DNA from: Haliclystus octoradiatus
Lineage: Eukaryota > Cnidaria > Staurozoa > Stauromedusae > Haliclystidae
Reading direction: 5' to 3'
NCBI GenBank assembly: GCA_916610825.1
Contig: OU744453.1
Span: 9,275,845 to 9,339,844, forward strand
DNA length: 64,000 bases
Shown here: positions 1 to 12,910 of the stretch, piece by piece
Numbering within the stretch: position 1 is the stretch's first letter
Layout: each line of letters starts with the position of its first letter
Notes under the pieces: model-generated
Told to the model about the DNA's origin: nothing
The model's database searches: none
Seen by the model: the letters and a program-made list of their open reading frames with translations, nothing else
Made by a program: the position numbers and the translations under genes

Positions 1-1848
1 ATTTGATATATGCTTTTCCAGAAAAACAGAGTCAAACCCTTTTGCAAAGAAAACATATATACAATCAATCCGAATTTCTTGTTAACAGAAGCGACAAAAT
101 CGTTAAGACACGTTCTTTAGATATAGTTAAGATTATAAGATATAAGAGAATTCATCATTTCTTTGTTGATAATTGACTCAATGACTTCGCAGCATATTCA
201 TGTAAGAAATATACGTCTCTAATTGCTGATTAATGATGCCACTCCCTTCTTTAAACAGGTGGGACAAGGGCTTGCTTTCATATAAATGGAGGCTGACCAG
301 ACTGTAAGGACATCTTAAGAGTAAGAGTCATAGCTAATGCACGGTGCACTAATAATAGTAATATTGTAGTAATACTTTCAGCAACTAATTTCAGGAAAAA
401 AGCTGTAAATCCATCAAGGGATCTAGATGTTTTTATAGGAAGTTCAAGAAGTAGTCTCAGTACATCGTCTTCAGAAAAAGCAACTGTACATAATTCTACA
501 TCATTGTCCACAAGCAATTCTAAAGTAGGTGTCAGTCTGTCATCATTATGATGAAAAATATTCATTAAACATTGATGATTTTTGAAAATTTTCAGTTACA
601 ATACTGCCGTTAATATCTTTGATTGGTGGTATTGCAAAGGATGACATTGAAAGTTTTGTTGACATAAGAATAGAATTGTCTCACGTTAGATGATTTGCAT
701 AATCCTTTTTCTTTTTTATGGAAGTAGGTCTTGACTACTGCATCATAAGAGTTGCAGGATGTTTGTATTTGTTTTAACTGTTTCTGAAACACTGCACTTT
801 TGCTGGATACTCTTTTCTTACTGGATACAAATTTTCTGATTTCTTTAGTCATAGGATATATTCTTGTAGGGATAAACATGGGAACAAAAATATCTACACA
901 ATATTTGGATATACAATCTATCTCTGACCAGTAATCCTCTACAGAACTGGACGACGATCTCAATTGAATCCACTTAAGTGAAGAAAGATATGAAGAGATA
1001 CATAATCTGCCTTTTTAAAATGATGAATTGAAGTCTCTGAATGGTTCGACCTTTTGGCAATCGTGTAAATATCAAATGATAACGAGGAATGATCATAAGT
1101 GGTTATATAGTCTCAGGGTTGCTGGTTAAGATTAAGACCAGAATATTTTCATTCTGAGTTGGAATTTCTATAATTTGACATAAATTATTGCTTTTGCAAG
1201 CATTGAGGAATAGATCTGGGATATGAGAAGCATTAGAGGCTTGCACAGTCTAGTCAATGGAAGGAAAGTTCAAATCTCCAAGAATATAAGAAGGGTATAA
1301 TAATCTGCAACAGTGTTAAATATACGAATTTATTAAAATGATCATAGTTAAGTCGCTTGATGATGGATTGTAAATACAATCGAATTGGCTGTATATAGGT
1401 CAATACATACAGCTTCAAATCCAATTGATGAAAACTGTATTTTATTTGAATTTACAAAGTTTTTAGATTGTCTTTAACAAAAATTACAACTCTTCCTCCT
1501 AGCTGCTCTCTCTCGCATCGGAGAATGGTATAGTTATATTATGCTAAGAATAGACTGTCCGAAATTGTAGGAGATTGCCAGGTTTAGTTAAAAATATAAT
1601 GTCATAAAAGTTTGATTGCAATAATGACCATAGAGCAGGTAATTTTTTATTTTATGATCAAGCGTACATGTGTGCGTACATTTACAGCATAAAGGTTTCA
1701 TTGATTTGTTAAGTTGAGGATCGACATCCAGTACATGTTGTGATGCCTGTCTTATTGGCAGCACATCATAAGGTGTGGTACCATCGGGAACCATCTTGAA
1801 AAGTTGAGGATTGATCAGATGTGCAGGCACTTGCATTTGTTTCACCAT
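1..1848 (-). mobile_element. Non-LTR retrotransposon (CR1/Jockey-type LINE) ORF2 remnant, off left edge
   Basis: Read on the minus strand from high to low coordinates, this stretch follows the order of a LINE ORF2. At about 1590-1850 there is an endonuclease-start-like peptide (CNQTFMTLYF). Around 1480-1510 lies a GGRVVIFVKDN-like endonuclease segment. At 610-963 is the linker before RT (TKEIRKFV ... FYSYVNKT). At 278-565 is the start of the RT domain (DDVLRLLLELPIKTSRSLDG), and near 1-60 the RT motif resembling YxDFAKAFDSV (here FAKGFDSVF). Frames change several times and stops interrupt the RT part, so it is a dead copy. The remainder of RT would lie left of the window. Assignment to the CR1/Jockey group is from remembered family patterns. 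Confidence 0.75.
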
Positions 1849-2331
1849 TTGGATTAATTGTGGTAATGCACATGATAACTAATGAGCGATATTAGGAAAC
1901 AATAACAATACAATTTATTTCTTGTATCAATAGTCTTTGTTCTTTCAAACAATATCTGAAAATCTGCAAATTGATATAGGCGGAACTGGATGTTTCTAAT
2001 TATTTTAGTATATTTGTCTGATGATTGCGTAAGCATAAGACTATTAAGGCTCGGGGCCACCTGCAGCCTTTTTCATCCAAAGGCAGCGATAGAGTACTGC
2101 AAAATTCTTGCAGCAAATTTTATATATGGCACCACCATCCAAAAATTCTTCGATGCTGTGTCATCATTAGTCATGAGAATAAAGAAACAACAAGCTCTAA
2201 TATGTGTTGCTCTGCTTCTTGCTGATGAAGAGGAAGAAGAAAACGCCAATATAAGTAAAAGATTTAAGAAATAATTGATATCAAAATATTTTAATAAAAT
2301 TTTAATAAAAAAGTGAAAGATTTCTAGTTAC
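1849..2331. other. Unassigned low-similarity stretch between LINE and Crypton
   Basis: There are open frames on both strands here but no recognised domain. The plus-strand frame ending at 2274 finishes in a run of acidic residues followed by basic ones (LLADEEEEEN ... KRFKK), which faintly recalls Harbinger transposase N-termini. That is too weak to call. Probably older transposon sequence. Confidence 0.3.
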
Positions 2332-2430
2332 CCATTGATTGGTAACCCATAATTCTTCATTGTCCTTGCAAAAATCAAACTGAAACTTATCATCATCACT
2401 CAAATTAACGTTTTCCCCTTCAGACGCCAT
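2332..2430 (-). other. Possible 33-codon first exon of unknown gene or transposon ORF
   Basis: On the minus strand an ATG at 2430 in good context (AACATGG) opens a 33-codon acidic frame (MASEGENVNLSDDD ...) that ends at an acceptable donor (CAATGG then gtaact) in phase 0. No convincing downstream exon was found toward lower coordinates, where a LINE lies. It sits just upstream of, and divergent to, the Crypton remnant, so it may be a second ORF of that element or chance. Confidence 0.25.
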
Positions 2431-2700
2431 GTTTTTTCGAATAAAACATCAACGAATCCACGTTCAGCAATTTCATCCTCTCGCAACTCGTGTAGCCTTT
2501 GACTCCTTTTATTATATTTAGCTATGTCGAATGACATCGAGCACTATTTTTACTATATCTATTAGAACAGAACAATTGTGATCCTTGCAATTTGATTGGC
2601 TAAGAGCAATGACGCCAAATCACCATAACAATTATGCGGTGGGAAAAAACACAGTCTTCAAAATTTTCCAAAATGGCCAATCAACAAGCATTTGAGTCTG

Positions 2701-3934
2701 AATAAACGATTTTCTGAGACAACAGATGAAGATATTGATGAATTATTAAAATCTGTTGAGGCTAAAAGTACGAAGAGAGCAACCGAATATTCAATGAAAA
2801 TATACCAAGGTAAACTACATTTCCATATAATATTATTTCAATTGATCAATAAATTTAAATAAAATTCATCAAAACATCACATGAATTGGTGATAATCATT
2901 ACTTATTTATTTTATTCATATTTCTATTTCACAGATTGAGCATCTGTAAGAAATGTGGTGACTCCATTGGACGACATGTCTATAGAAGTTATGGATAAAA
3001 CCCTTGCCGTATTTTATGCGCAGGCAAATAATAAAAACGGAGAAGAGTACAGTAGATCGACAATAATGGGTGTACGATATGGGATTGGACGATACTTGAA
3101 TAATCCACCCATAAATAGATTTTTAAAACTCACCAGCGATCCAAAATTTGCCAACTGTAATAAAGTTTTGCAGGCTAAATTAAAGTCTTTGAAATTACAA
3201 GGGAAGGAAAATGTGAAATACAAGAAACCAATCCAAGCAGCCGATCTTACAAAACTACGAATGTCTGGTGCATTATCCTTGCACAATCCAGTGTCTCTGC
3301 AGAGAAATGTGTGGTTCGATTCGTTACTCTTTTGGTGTCGCAGAGGTCGAGAAGGACAAATTAAATTTACCAAAAACAGTTTTGTTTTTGCTGTTGACGA
3401 AGACGGACGTATGTCACCATGTCTCACGCAGAAATCACGAAAAATCACCAAGGAGGCATCAACGATATTGAATCATTTGAGAAACTAGGCAAGATGTACA
3501 AAGGGAGCAGTGACTATGATGGGTACACTGCATTGCAACTTTATTTAACAAAATTGAATCCACAATGTGATAGACTTCTTCAGTACCCAAAACGTGGATG
3601 GATCACAGAGAGTCCAATCTGGTACGAAAGTAGGCCAGTTGGAGTCCACAAATTAGCAGAGATGATGAAGGAGCTTAGTAAAGAAGCATGCTTGTCTAGG
3701 GTGTACACTAATCATTGCGTGAGAGCAACAACGATAACATTGTGGTCTGATGCTGGCTTTAGCAATCGCCATATTATGGCAATATCAGGCCACAGGAGCG
3801 AACAATCCATCGCAAACTATAACAACAGACCGTCTTCCGCTCAATTGAAATCTTGTAGCGATGTACTGCATAATGCCTCACATGAAATTGAAATACCATC
3901 AAATAACACGCCTGCTGTTTCTTTTGTTGATTGA
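2701..3934 (+). pseudogene. Crypton tyrosine recombinase (DUF3504-like), broken
   Basis: The first coding block (2704-2811) encodes a Crypton-type N-terminus (ELLKSVEAKSTKRAT ...) and ends at a donor CAAG/gtaaac. An acceptor at 2934 (ttcacag) resumes the frame, but the second codon after the junction is TGA where the family usually has Trp. The catalytic part continues to 3934. A one-base loss near 3408, within GACGGACGTATG, shifts the frame, so the N-terminal half (2955-3488) and C-terminal half (from about 3409) lie in different frames. The C-terminal half keeps the recombinase signature: Arg in NHCVRAT, His-Arg in ISGHRSEQ and the nucleophile-position Tyr in SIANYN. Such enzymes cut and rejoin DNA through a tyrosine intermediate. 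The nonsense codon and frameshift make this copy inactive as it stands. Confidence 0.8.
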
Positions 3935-4460
3935 GTGGTGCTGATTTAAATAGAGCCAATTCTGTTACTATCTCGAAGAGCTCATCGTCTACCACTCCAG
4001 CCATGGTTTCTAATTGCTCAATTGCAAACATCAATTTTCACATGACACATGTAAATAAAATTGTCTCATTCCCAGTTATATATTGTTTATTAAATGTTCA
4101 GATCATTTTAACCCATAACTTTATAAAATTATGTTATATTAAATCAATTTGTTGTTCTGAATGCATGCTTGATCATTTCTTTTTCGCCGCTCGCTTCTTT
4201 CAAAATATCTACACTTTCAAAACGGCCAAGGCTGCTATCACTTTATTTCATTTCCGGTGACGTCACGAAATAAGGAAAATTTAGGGTTTGATCGGTAATA
4301 GTCATTCATAGTAAAGGTTAACCAATCTGTGCTAAACAGCCCCAAAAATGACTAGTTCTGTTCTAAATCAATTAGTAAAGACTTTCCGTGGACTATGCTC
4401 TCATAGCACCACTTGAGTCACTCCAGAAGAATACTCGAAAGGCGAAAATGATCTCAAGAA
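3935..4460 (+). mobile_element. Crypton C-terminal tail and truncated 3' end module
   Basis: After a stop, another frame carries the usual Crypton tail (PAMVSNCSIANIN, 4000-4040), so a further small disruption separates it from the main ORF. Downstream is a TGACGTCA palindrome (4258-4265) and then about 100 bp (4359-4460) matching the left arm of the hairpins at 5467 and 23616. The right arm is missing. Confidence 0.65.
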
Positions 4461-5329
4461 ATTTATGAAAATACTATAACTAAACAACTGATAATTATTT
4501 AAATATGGCATCATAAACTAGCAAGTAATAAAAAGTAAAAAGCAAATACAGTGAATATGTGTAGAGTCATATACAATTTCATCTAGTTACTGTTTCATGA
4601 TGTTTCCCAGTTGTTCAAAATAAATCAAAGGGCTTGCAGGAGAAATATCTGCGCCAGTATAAACAAATATGTTTAAAGTGTATCGAAATATTTTGCACAA
4701 ATTAACAATTCAAAAATAATTTGCCTAACTTTTACTGTATTAATAATTGTGAAAACATAACATCATGAACATAACTTCATTTCATTAATACATCCCCTCA
4801 TCCTTTTATGGCCAATTTTTGCAAGTTCCTAGATAAAAGTATAAAAGTAAATTTCTGGCATAGAAATGAAAGCTTTCGATAAACTACCAAAACCAAAACA
4901 GAGGTAAACCAGCAAAACCAAAACATAGGCTGAACCAAATCAACCGCTAAAATTTCAAATAATTAAACCATTTCTCCAAATGAAAATTAGCAATATTCTA
5001 AAAAGTTATCATAAATTCAAAAATCTTTTAAATAGGCAATTAGCAAACATTTAGTCAATAAATCTTTCTTTGTTTCATTTCCTTCTTCGCGTTCATGGCT
5101 TTTACGAAATTCTTCAAATTATAGGTAAGAAACATTTTCTTTCCTTTTCAAGTTTTCCCAGTCAATTTTCCATAATGAATAACACGCATAAGAAAAGAAT
5201 GAGAAAAGAAACCATGACTATGTAAGAAAACAATGTTAAGCATCTTTTCTTTTAATTTCAAGAAGAGATAAATTTTTCGATATCAATTTTTTCTCGCAGC
5301 TTTTAGTTGATTTAAAAATGGCAAGTGTA
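4461..5329. other. Gene-free stretch
   Basis: AT-rich sequence with stops in all frames and no terminal repeats, RNA motifs or recognisable coding similarity that I can see. Confidence 0.5.
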
Positions 5330-5655
5330 CAGCTCTCGACTCAGCTTTCTTCCTATGACGTCACGAAAATAGGAGAATTACATGCTTGATCATAGATTGT
5401 AAGATCAGAAAATGCTCTGAAAAACGTACCCAACAATCACATATCGGAGCTGGCAATGTTCTAAACCAAATAGTTCATATTTCCAGTGAACTATGCTCTG
5501 ATAGCACCACGAGAGGCACGCAAGAAGAAAACTCGAAGGCGAAATTACTCCCCGAGGCGGCTCGAAATTGTCTGATGCCTTCTCGTTTTCTCCTTACGTG
5601 CCTCTCGTGGTGCTATCAGAGCATAGTTCGCGGAAAGTATGAACTATTTGTTTAA
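5330..5655 (+). mobile_element. Second copy of Crypton 3' module with complete hairpin
   Basis: The copy starts with a TGACGTCA palindrome (5356-5363). It ends in a long imperfect inverted repeat (5467-5650) whose arms read CAAATAGTTCATA ... GTGAACTATGCTCTGATAGC and the reverse complement. It matches 23493-23800 nearly base for base. The open frame spanning it is a by-product of the hairpin rather than a gene. Confidence 0.7.
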
Positions 5656-7391
5656 TATCACTAATCCCAATTTTCTGGACGCATAACCTGACTCTCAACC
5701 TTTACAAATACATTAATACAGCATCAGGGTATATTCCATCTGGGACATTGAGAGTTAAAATGCAGTACTACTGGTTGTAGAACGAACATTCCAAAAATAG
5801 TTACTACTGTATTAAGGAAAAACGAATGAAATTATAAATTAAGGTAATGCTATCAACAATTTGATACTCACTCAGATCTTCATATATATTGATAACACTG
5901 AAGAGAACCCCAGCAAAAAGTTACCATCGTTCATATAAAATACATAACAATAAAATGAAAGTATAATTAGGATATTTAAGCTTTGGTTTCAGAAGAGTGT
6001 TCATTGATATCTGCACTGTTATTAAAATCATAATTGACCTTGTAAATTTATCAATAGAGGATTTAAATTTTGAATGTGATACTATAATAAGTATTCAATG
6101 CGTGGAGATACTTTTAAACTTGTTGTTCCAAAAATACCACGGTACAATCCGGCATGCATCAATTTTGCAGCCTTATAACACCCTGGTTGAACAATCTGAC
6201 AGATGACATTGTTAAATCAACAACTATTGTGCAATTCAAAGAGAGACCACCGCCATTTGATTTGACTTCATTCTGTTAAGTATTTATGTAGAAAAAAGTA
6301 ATCAGTCATTAAAGTTTTATAATCATAGTATCATCATGTCCTAATTAGTAACCTTTTGAATTACGTCTTAATATTAAGGCTGTATAATGTAAGTGACACT
6401 ATATACAGTGTAGAGTGTCCTTTATTTGCAAGGCAAAATGGCGAAATAAAAAATTATGACATCATAAGTTTCAGTGATTTAGCAGTCGTATACTGATAGC
6501 TTATGTTTTTAACAATGAAATAATAATTCAATGTCCTTATCATTATTTATTAAAATAAGTTTATTTTCGAATGTAATGAGACGATTGGCTACATTTGCAT
6601 TTTGCATTGTACTGGATTCATATGACGCATTGACGTATTTCATTAGATTTTACATGTCGTAAATGTGCAGCTTGTAAACCTTATCTTATTTCAATTTCTA
6701 AATTTAAACTCTTCCACATGACATATTCATCATTTATTTAACGATGAATGTAAGGTTATAGTTTTTCACATGGCCGATTTGGTCTAGAATACTACATTCA
6801 CTGAGTAAAGGGCTTTTACAATTCGTTTTCAACAGCTTGAATACAAGGCTCTAAGGCCATTAATACGATACCGGTATTTATTATATAACCATCAGTGTTT
6901 TATTGGGTTTTCCGCCACTCATAAAGCTGATATTCAATATAGTTGATTTTTCACACATAAAAACACTTGTCAACCAATCTCAGAGCATCTTGCATTTGCG
7001 TTACCAAGGAAACTACTGCTTTAGGTATAATTATCCTGATGATTAGTCATCTAGGATTTTGATAAAAAATTGACAATTCAGATGATGATGACCTTTGCAG
7101 TGACCCTATTGTCTTGAGATTAGATATCAAGGTTGTGTTATAAATTATATCTAAATTATATCTATAACGTAATTAATTTAAATCAAATCTGATATGCCGT
7201 TGTCCTCTTTCAAATGTGATAGAAATCCTCTTTATTGTGTTTTGAATTCTTAATAAAGTTGTTTGTGGCGTTCTACAAGCTCTTAACTTAATTGTTTATA
7301 TAATAAGCAGAGCCTCGCTCGTGAGATAGAGATTTGGAAACTTGAAAAACATTGATAGATGTTATCTAATAGTAAAGTAATAATATTTATA
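5656..7391. other. Intergenic, no feature recognised
   Basis: AT-rich DNA. No ORF here resembles a known family, and no splice-consistent exon or terminal repeat stands out. Confidence 0.5.
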
Positions 7392-7572
7392 CAGTAAAAT
7401 CCGGCAATAGCGATTCCGACTTTAACGGTATTCTGTCAATAACGCTAAGCCAAAAACATCCCATACCGAGTAATAATTTACGGTCAAAAGTATTTACCTC
7501 TAACAAAGGATACTGCCAAAATCGGTAAAATAGTTTGTCTCCCTAGCATACCGTTATTGCCGGATTCAACTG
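7392..7572. mobile_element. TA-flanked MITE, pogo/Tigger-like (181 bp)
   Basis: The ends are CAGTAAAATCCGGCAATAGC and its near reverse complement (ATTGCCGGATTCAACTG), flanked by TA on both sides (7390-7391 and 7573-7574). The CAGTnnAA terminus and TA duplication fit the pogo/Tigger branch of Tc1-mariner. There is no coding capacity. Confidence 0.7.
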
Positions 7573-8932
7573 TATAGTTATAAAAAAGGAGGATACCCAT
7601 CAGGCGATCGCGATGTTTTTAAATGGTAAATTTTGAAAAATGTATAACTCCTGTAACATTAGTAACATAGAATAATTTACAAAGCTCAATGTTTTTCATC
7701 TTCTACTAACGCGATGGAAAGAATAACTTCTTAACGTCATCTTTTTGAAAACAGTTGTGAAAAATAATTGTTCAATAAGGTTGCCTTTGATCTTTTATCA
7801 GTGATAAATGTGCATCATCGGCTAATAAAGAACTTAAATAAGTAGTAGAATTTAATTTTTTATTTACAAATGAATATAATTTTTTGAGAGATAGATCTTC
7901 AAGTAAATCTCTTTCGTTCTCAGACAAGAAAGTTTTCACAGCATTTTTATACTAGCTGTAGAATATCGCTTAGAACTTCTCGTAAAATTCGTGTACGCAA
8001 TCATCAAGGATATACAAATTTCTGTCCAGCACAATTCAATGTCATCCTTGCATATTTATTCAAGACAACCAATCGATAGATGAGAGATAAGTAATTTTAG
8101 ATTGGTAATCAGTTCTCCTAAAAGGTATATTTGAATTTTCCATGGATGCATCACTAAAATTTCGCATATGCAAATTCGAAGTTTGTTTGATAAAAACAGC
8201 ATCACAACCTCCCTTTATCGGTCTATTTCTGTCACAGCGAACAACTTTATAATCTGATAATGACTGAAGTAAGGAGTCAGGAATATCTTAATTTAGCCAA
8301 GTTCATAAATAGCAATCATATCGTATTCCAAAGTGTCTATCAGGTGCTGAAGGCTTTAGAATTGTAATAATAATAGAATAATAATAATTTAGAATAATAA
8401 TAATAAAAATATATTTTTATAGCGCCATTTCTTAGTACTGTATAATCCAATGGCGCTTAGTAAGCTGAATTGATTTAGTACATATCTTGAATTAAAGTAG
8501 ACACAATGTATATATTGTACATTAAAACAGTATATCATAATTATTAGTAATTATTTGAAATTTAATATTGATACCAATAAAAATATAAAATCAGGATAAA
8601 AAGGTCTTTGAAATGTGATCATTGTCCCGATAGTCACATATGAGGAGGCATGAATGGGGCAATTGTCACAGGTTGCTAATGTTTTCCTGCTGCATTCTGA
8701 TGGTGCATTCGACGCTGATTGCGGATATAATTGTAGAAAGATTTGGAAGAGAGAAAACAAAAATTTTTCTGGCCATATTTGAATGGACACGCGGGGGAGG
8801 GGTGTGCCATTTTCAATAATAGAAGAAACCCGTAAAATTTTATAGCAAATGAGAATAAAGACCTTAAAATTTCATGTTTTTACGAGCAAAACAAATAAAA
8901 GTTTTAATAATTTTGAAAATTTCTAAATCGAC
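7573..8932. other. Intergenic with AAT microsatellite
   Basis: Contains an impure (AAT)n run at about 8365-8409. The minus-strand frame at 8551-8790 has no family resemblance and is regarded as chance. Confidence 0.45.
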
Positions 8933-9430
8933 ATGGTAAAACTTCACAAGAATCTAAAAGGCAACTCCTTAAAAATAGCACGCCCCCGTGTAGCCGATGT
9001 ATGGAAGTCCCCCCCGGATGGACGAGAGTCCAAATTTGCCCATGGCCCGAAATTTCTCTCCTCCACCATGCTTGACAGCATGTTAAAAGAATCTTTATGT
9101 CACAACTATACTATATACAAGGAACAGCTGAATTCAACAAAATCAAGATATGTCACTCGAAGTGCTAGTACTTATGCCGTGTAGTTTAGTCAACAGAGAT
9201 ACACGTTTATGGAATTCTCTGTATGACCGATGTTGTAATATAAGTGCCAAATATCTATAGATTTTTTATTAAGTATAATATCAATTAAGTTAATTTCATT
9301 CTGTAAGGATGATTCTAGACTCAATGTTAGTATATTTTACCCTAACGTGTAATTACCTGTTATAAAATAGCTAATACTAGCTTTCTTAACTACTTTACTG
9401 GACAAAAATAAATAAAATGAGATAAAATAA
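8933..9430 (+). mobile_element. Probable 3' end of a LINE
   Basis: The frame 8933-9184 ends in a peptide (STKSRYVTRSASTYAV) resembling the TRSA-type C-terminal tail of non-LTR RT ORFs. After a disruption a RLWNSL-like string follows. The unit then closes with an AT-rich tail (AAATAAATAAAATGAGATAA) at about 9400-9430. The 5' part is absent, as in truncated insertions. Confidence 0.4.
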
Positions 9431-12400
9431 ATACAGCTCCAATCTTTCAATTTTTATTCTACTTTTCAAGTACTTTATTTTTTCTACTTATATTTTTAAT
9501 ATTTTTTCTCGTGTATGTTATATCTATGATGTGATGCAATATAGAGCCATTCCTTTGAAAACAAGTTATATGCAAATAGTTTAATTAAAGATTCTTTAAT
9601 TATGTTTTCATAGATTTGATATGGCCTATTTCATCATTTTTTACATTGTAAAGAAAATTTGTATTTCTTCTTTTATTAAAATAAGGGGTTCATTTAAATT
9701 ACAATCTCCTTTTTTAAAATTCAAGAGAAACAGACAAGTACGGATGATTGTAGCCTCTTTTTTAATTAAATGGTATAGATATGTATGTATTACAATCGTC
9801 ACCAGTCTTTTCTAATATTCAGGTTGCCAACGCAATACTGAGCTCTATTGAAATTAGACATTTCTGTTTATATTTGGTCTTAAATGTTGTTGTTGCTGTG
9901 GTGTTGGTGGTTTTAAACGTTTTTATAGTAGTCGTGAGAATTCATCGCATCAGTGTAATGCTGTTTTCTTAACAAATAGTTAATTATCATTATTCTGTTG
10001 AAACTTGAGACTTATGATGGACTTAAACGTATGCTGTCCGCTTAAATGACAGACTAAAATCCTTCGTTTTCAATGTCTGAAACTTTCATCACGTGCGCTT
10101 AGCTTGCTCACACAATAGTCTCGTTAATATTACATCTCAAGTGAAATAGTAAAGCCGTTGTCGCGCCACTATTTTGCGAGTCGCTTTCCGAAAGCGTCTG
10201 CTGCAGCTGCTACTATGCTTCGCATAGATGGGAGATCTGGTACCTAGCCACCTGGCAAATCCATCGGCCTGAAGAGCGACTCTCTATATTATCGTCGTAC
10301 TTTAAATTCAGTAAAGTGTTTGGAAAACTAATAAAATTATGGAAATATACATGTTATGAAAGGAATGGTGTACTTATTATTACTGAATTTGAAAAAGGAG
10401 CTCTATTATGGTATGCAAATGTTAAATAAATCAAAGTTTCAACGCATTTCATCATGTGTTGTTTAAAAGCCCACTCATGTAATTTGTGCGGGTGGGAAGG
10501 TTCTCAGTTTTAGTGATATCGCCATAAGTTGCATATAATAGACGCTAGAATGCTATATCTTTCATTTTTATCATAATATGTATTCATTTGCTTACAAGCA
10601 AAAAAATCATCGTCAAGGCCTGTACAACAAAAAAATCAACGTTTAAACCATGCAAATATATCGCTTTACAAATATTCAGTGTACTTGATGTTAGACTTGA
10701 AATGATGACTTAATGTTAAAATTGATCGAATTTATTTGTTTTGTACCTTCTGTACAATGGTTTTTTTTGATTGCGTGCTTTCAGTGTAGTTTAACTATCA
10801 TCAAACTTTTTGTTGTTTTTCTGTAAGTTTTCTTATGGTCGTACGCGAACATCTTGTTGATAACAACATGCTGATGAGCATTACAATCAACGTGCATGGA
10901 TTTTTATTTTGCCGGCCAAAAAAACTGTTGTAACGCACACTATGCTGACCACAATATATCGCATATTGCTTGAATCAATCTTCTGTTTTTACTGTGGCTA
11001 GATCTATCTGTGTTAACTTTAGAATAACAATGGAATCAAATGTAAACTCTAGCGGAATTTTTTTTTAACTTCGGGATTGATTTGTGAAATTTTTAAATAT
11101 ATTTTTTTTACTTGTGAAAATCAGTTTTCAGCTGGTGATATTTATGTGCAGATTTTCTTGCATAATCCTTTAATTCAAATCTTGCCCAGTTTTTATATAC
11201 ATATATTCATTTTATTATAGTCTAGGGTTTGTAGTGTATATTTTATCTCCTAATGTTGCTATTATCCGTTTTCGTCATTTAACAAAAATCGAATAAACAA
11301 AAGGCATATGCTTATTGTGAATTTGCATGAAATAAGACGAATTTTAATCTTATTTTATTTCATTATCTCACGAAGGACAGCTTCATTCGTTGACTAATCA
11401 ATTAAGGGATTGCATATCATAATTCAAACTGTACAAATTGTTTATTAGAAGTTTTTGATTCACTTACTTATTATGTCAACTTTAATATCTTGCTAACATG
11501 TTATTTTAAACTTAGATAAATAGATTCCTCATAATTATAGCTTTCAATCTTTGGAGTTAATTTTGTGAAACATAACCTGCATAGTATCAAAGGTTTGTTG
11601 TTGTCCCATTCCTTTTACACTTTCTTTTTCTATAATAATTAAAAAATAAATTGTGAGAACTCGTACACTCCCCGCAATGTTTTTTTTCATTTTGGAAATT
11701 GTACATTGTTTCTATTGTCTTGTATTGTTAGTGAGACCTTCTACGAGTTCATATTCAAAACATTTACTTTTGATTTTTATCATTACAAAATAATTTACCT
11801 ATGCCATGTTTAAATTCGACCGTAATTCAATGCAAATAGAATTGCGATGTAGATATTGATCACATGAAAATGATGTTTATACATTCGGTATACCATTAAT
11901 TAATCAAAAATAATCATTACAATTAAGCATTGATAGAATTTACTATTCTCTCTTAAAAGGAGTACATTGGATCCTTTTAGATGAGTCTTTCACTACTCAA
12001 TAGACGAAATGATGTGAGCTAGAGTCAAATTAAGAGGTCGATGCAGAGGGTATCTATGAATAATTATCACGTATCGCTAGAGTGACTAACTATTAATTGA
12101 TGATAGAATTTGTTCAATTGAGAGACACTGTGATGGAAATTTACCGTCGTAGATTTCGACCCTATTAATATATTAGCTCTATATAATAACATATCTAATT
12201 ATGCATTATCGTATACATATAAATGCAAGTCTGCACGTGTGTCCAGTTTTTCCACAGTTTTCTCAGTAACTTTTGAAAAAAATCTATTCAAGTTATATAT
12301 GTCATTATTAGATTTGTTGTTTTTCAGTTGTGTTTTGTGCAGGCTTTGATTTTTAAAATTTGCATTATGTTCTGCGTAATGAAAGAAAATATACTGTTTT

Positions 12401-12598
12401 CAACTGTTTTAATTTTATGGTTTTCATATTCGATATCAAAATTTCATTGGGTGTCGGATCTCAAGAACAGAGCAACATGATTGATTCATTTATTAATATT
12501 TGCCTAATTATTATTCTTCTTATTTATATGTATTGCTATTGCATGCCTATGAATGTGAAGGCAAATCTACAATCTGATTAGTTGTCATTAGCCCCACA
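9431..12598. other. Intergenic; GC-richer island at 10.13-10.28 kb
   Basis: Mostly AT-rich with no credible ORF. A short GC-richer patch at about 10130-10280 (GTTGTCGCGCCACTATTTTG ... GCTGCAGCTGC) differs from its surroundings. It could be a promoter or noncoding first exon of the receptor gene downstream, or another repeat; nothing here decides between them. Confidence 0.35.
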
Positions 12599-12910
12599 GA
12601 AAAAATCAAACAAAATTATACGGACACGTTTACTATCAGATAATTACTGGAAATTGTCTAGAATTATTCACCATGGTATTCTGAACTAATTATAGAGTAA
12701 AAACATATCATCAAATGTGCACCGGAACTAGTTCCAGGCCCTTTTAATTTATATCTGAGTTTTAACGATAAGAGCCTGGAACTAGTTTCTGTGCCCAATT
12801 TAAAATATTTATGACCCTAGTTAGTTCAGAATATCATGGCGGATAATTATAGATTATTTCAAATAATTATCTGATAGTCAAAGTGTCCATATGATTGTTT
12901 GATTTTTTCA
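12599..12910. mobile_element. Foldback element, ~310 bp
   Basis: The two halves are inverted copies. AAAAAATCAAACAA at the left pairs with TTGTTTGATTTTTT at the right. Inner matches include the CTATCAGATAATTA blocks, the GGTATTCTGAACTAA/TTAGTTCAGAATATC blocks and the GAACTAGTTCCAGGC/GCCTGGAACTAGTT blocks near the centre (about 12726-12790). It has no ORF and fits a non-autonomous palindromic transposon. I could not define a clean target duplication. Confidence 0.65.

Noticed and set aside
5386-5655. 89-codon open frame
   Set aside because: It coincides with the Crypton 3' hairpin and has no counterpart in the copy at 23616, so it is not coding.
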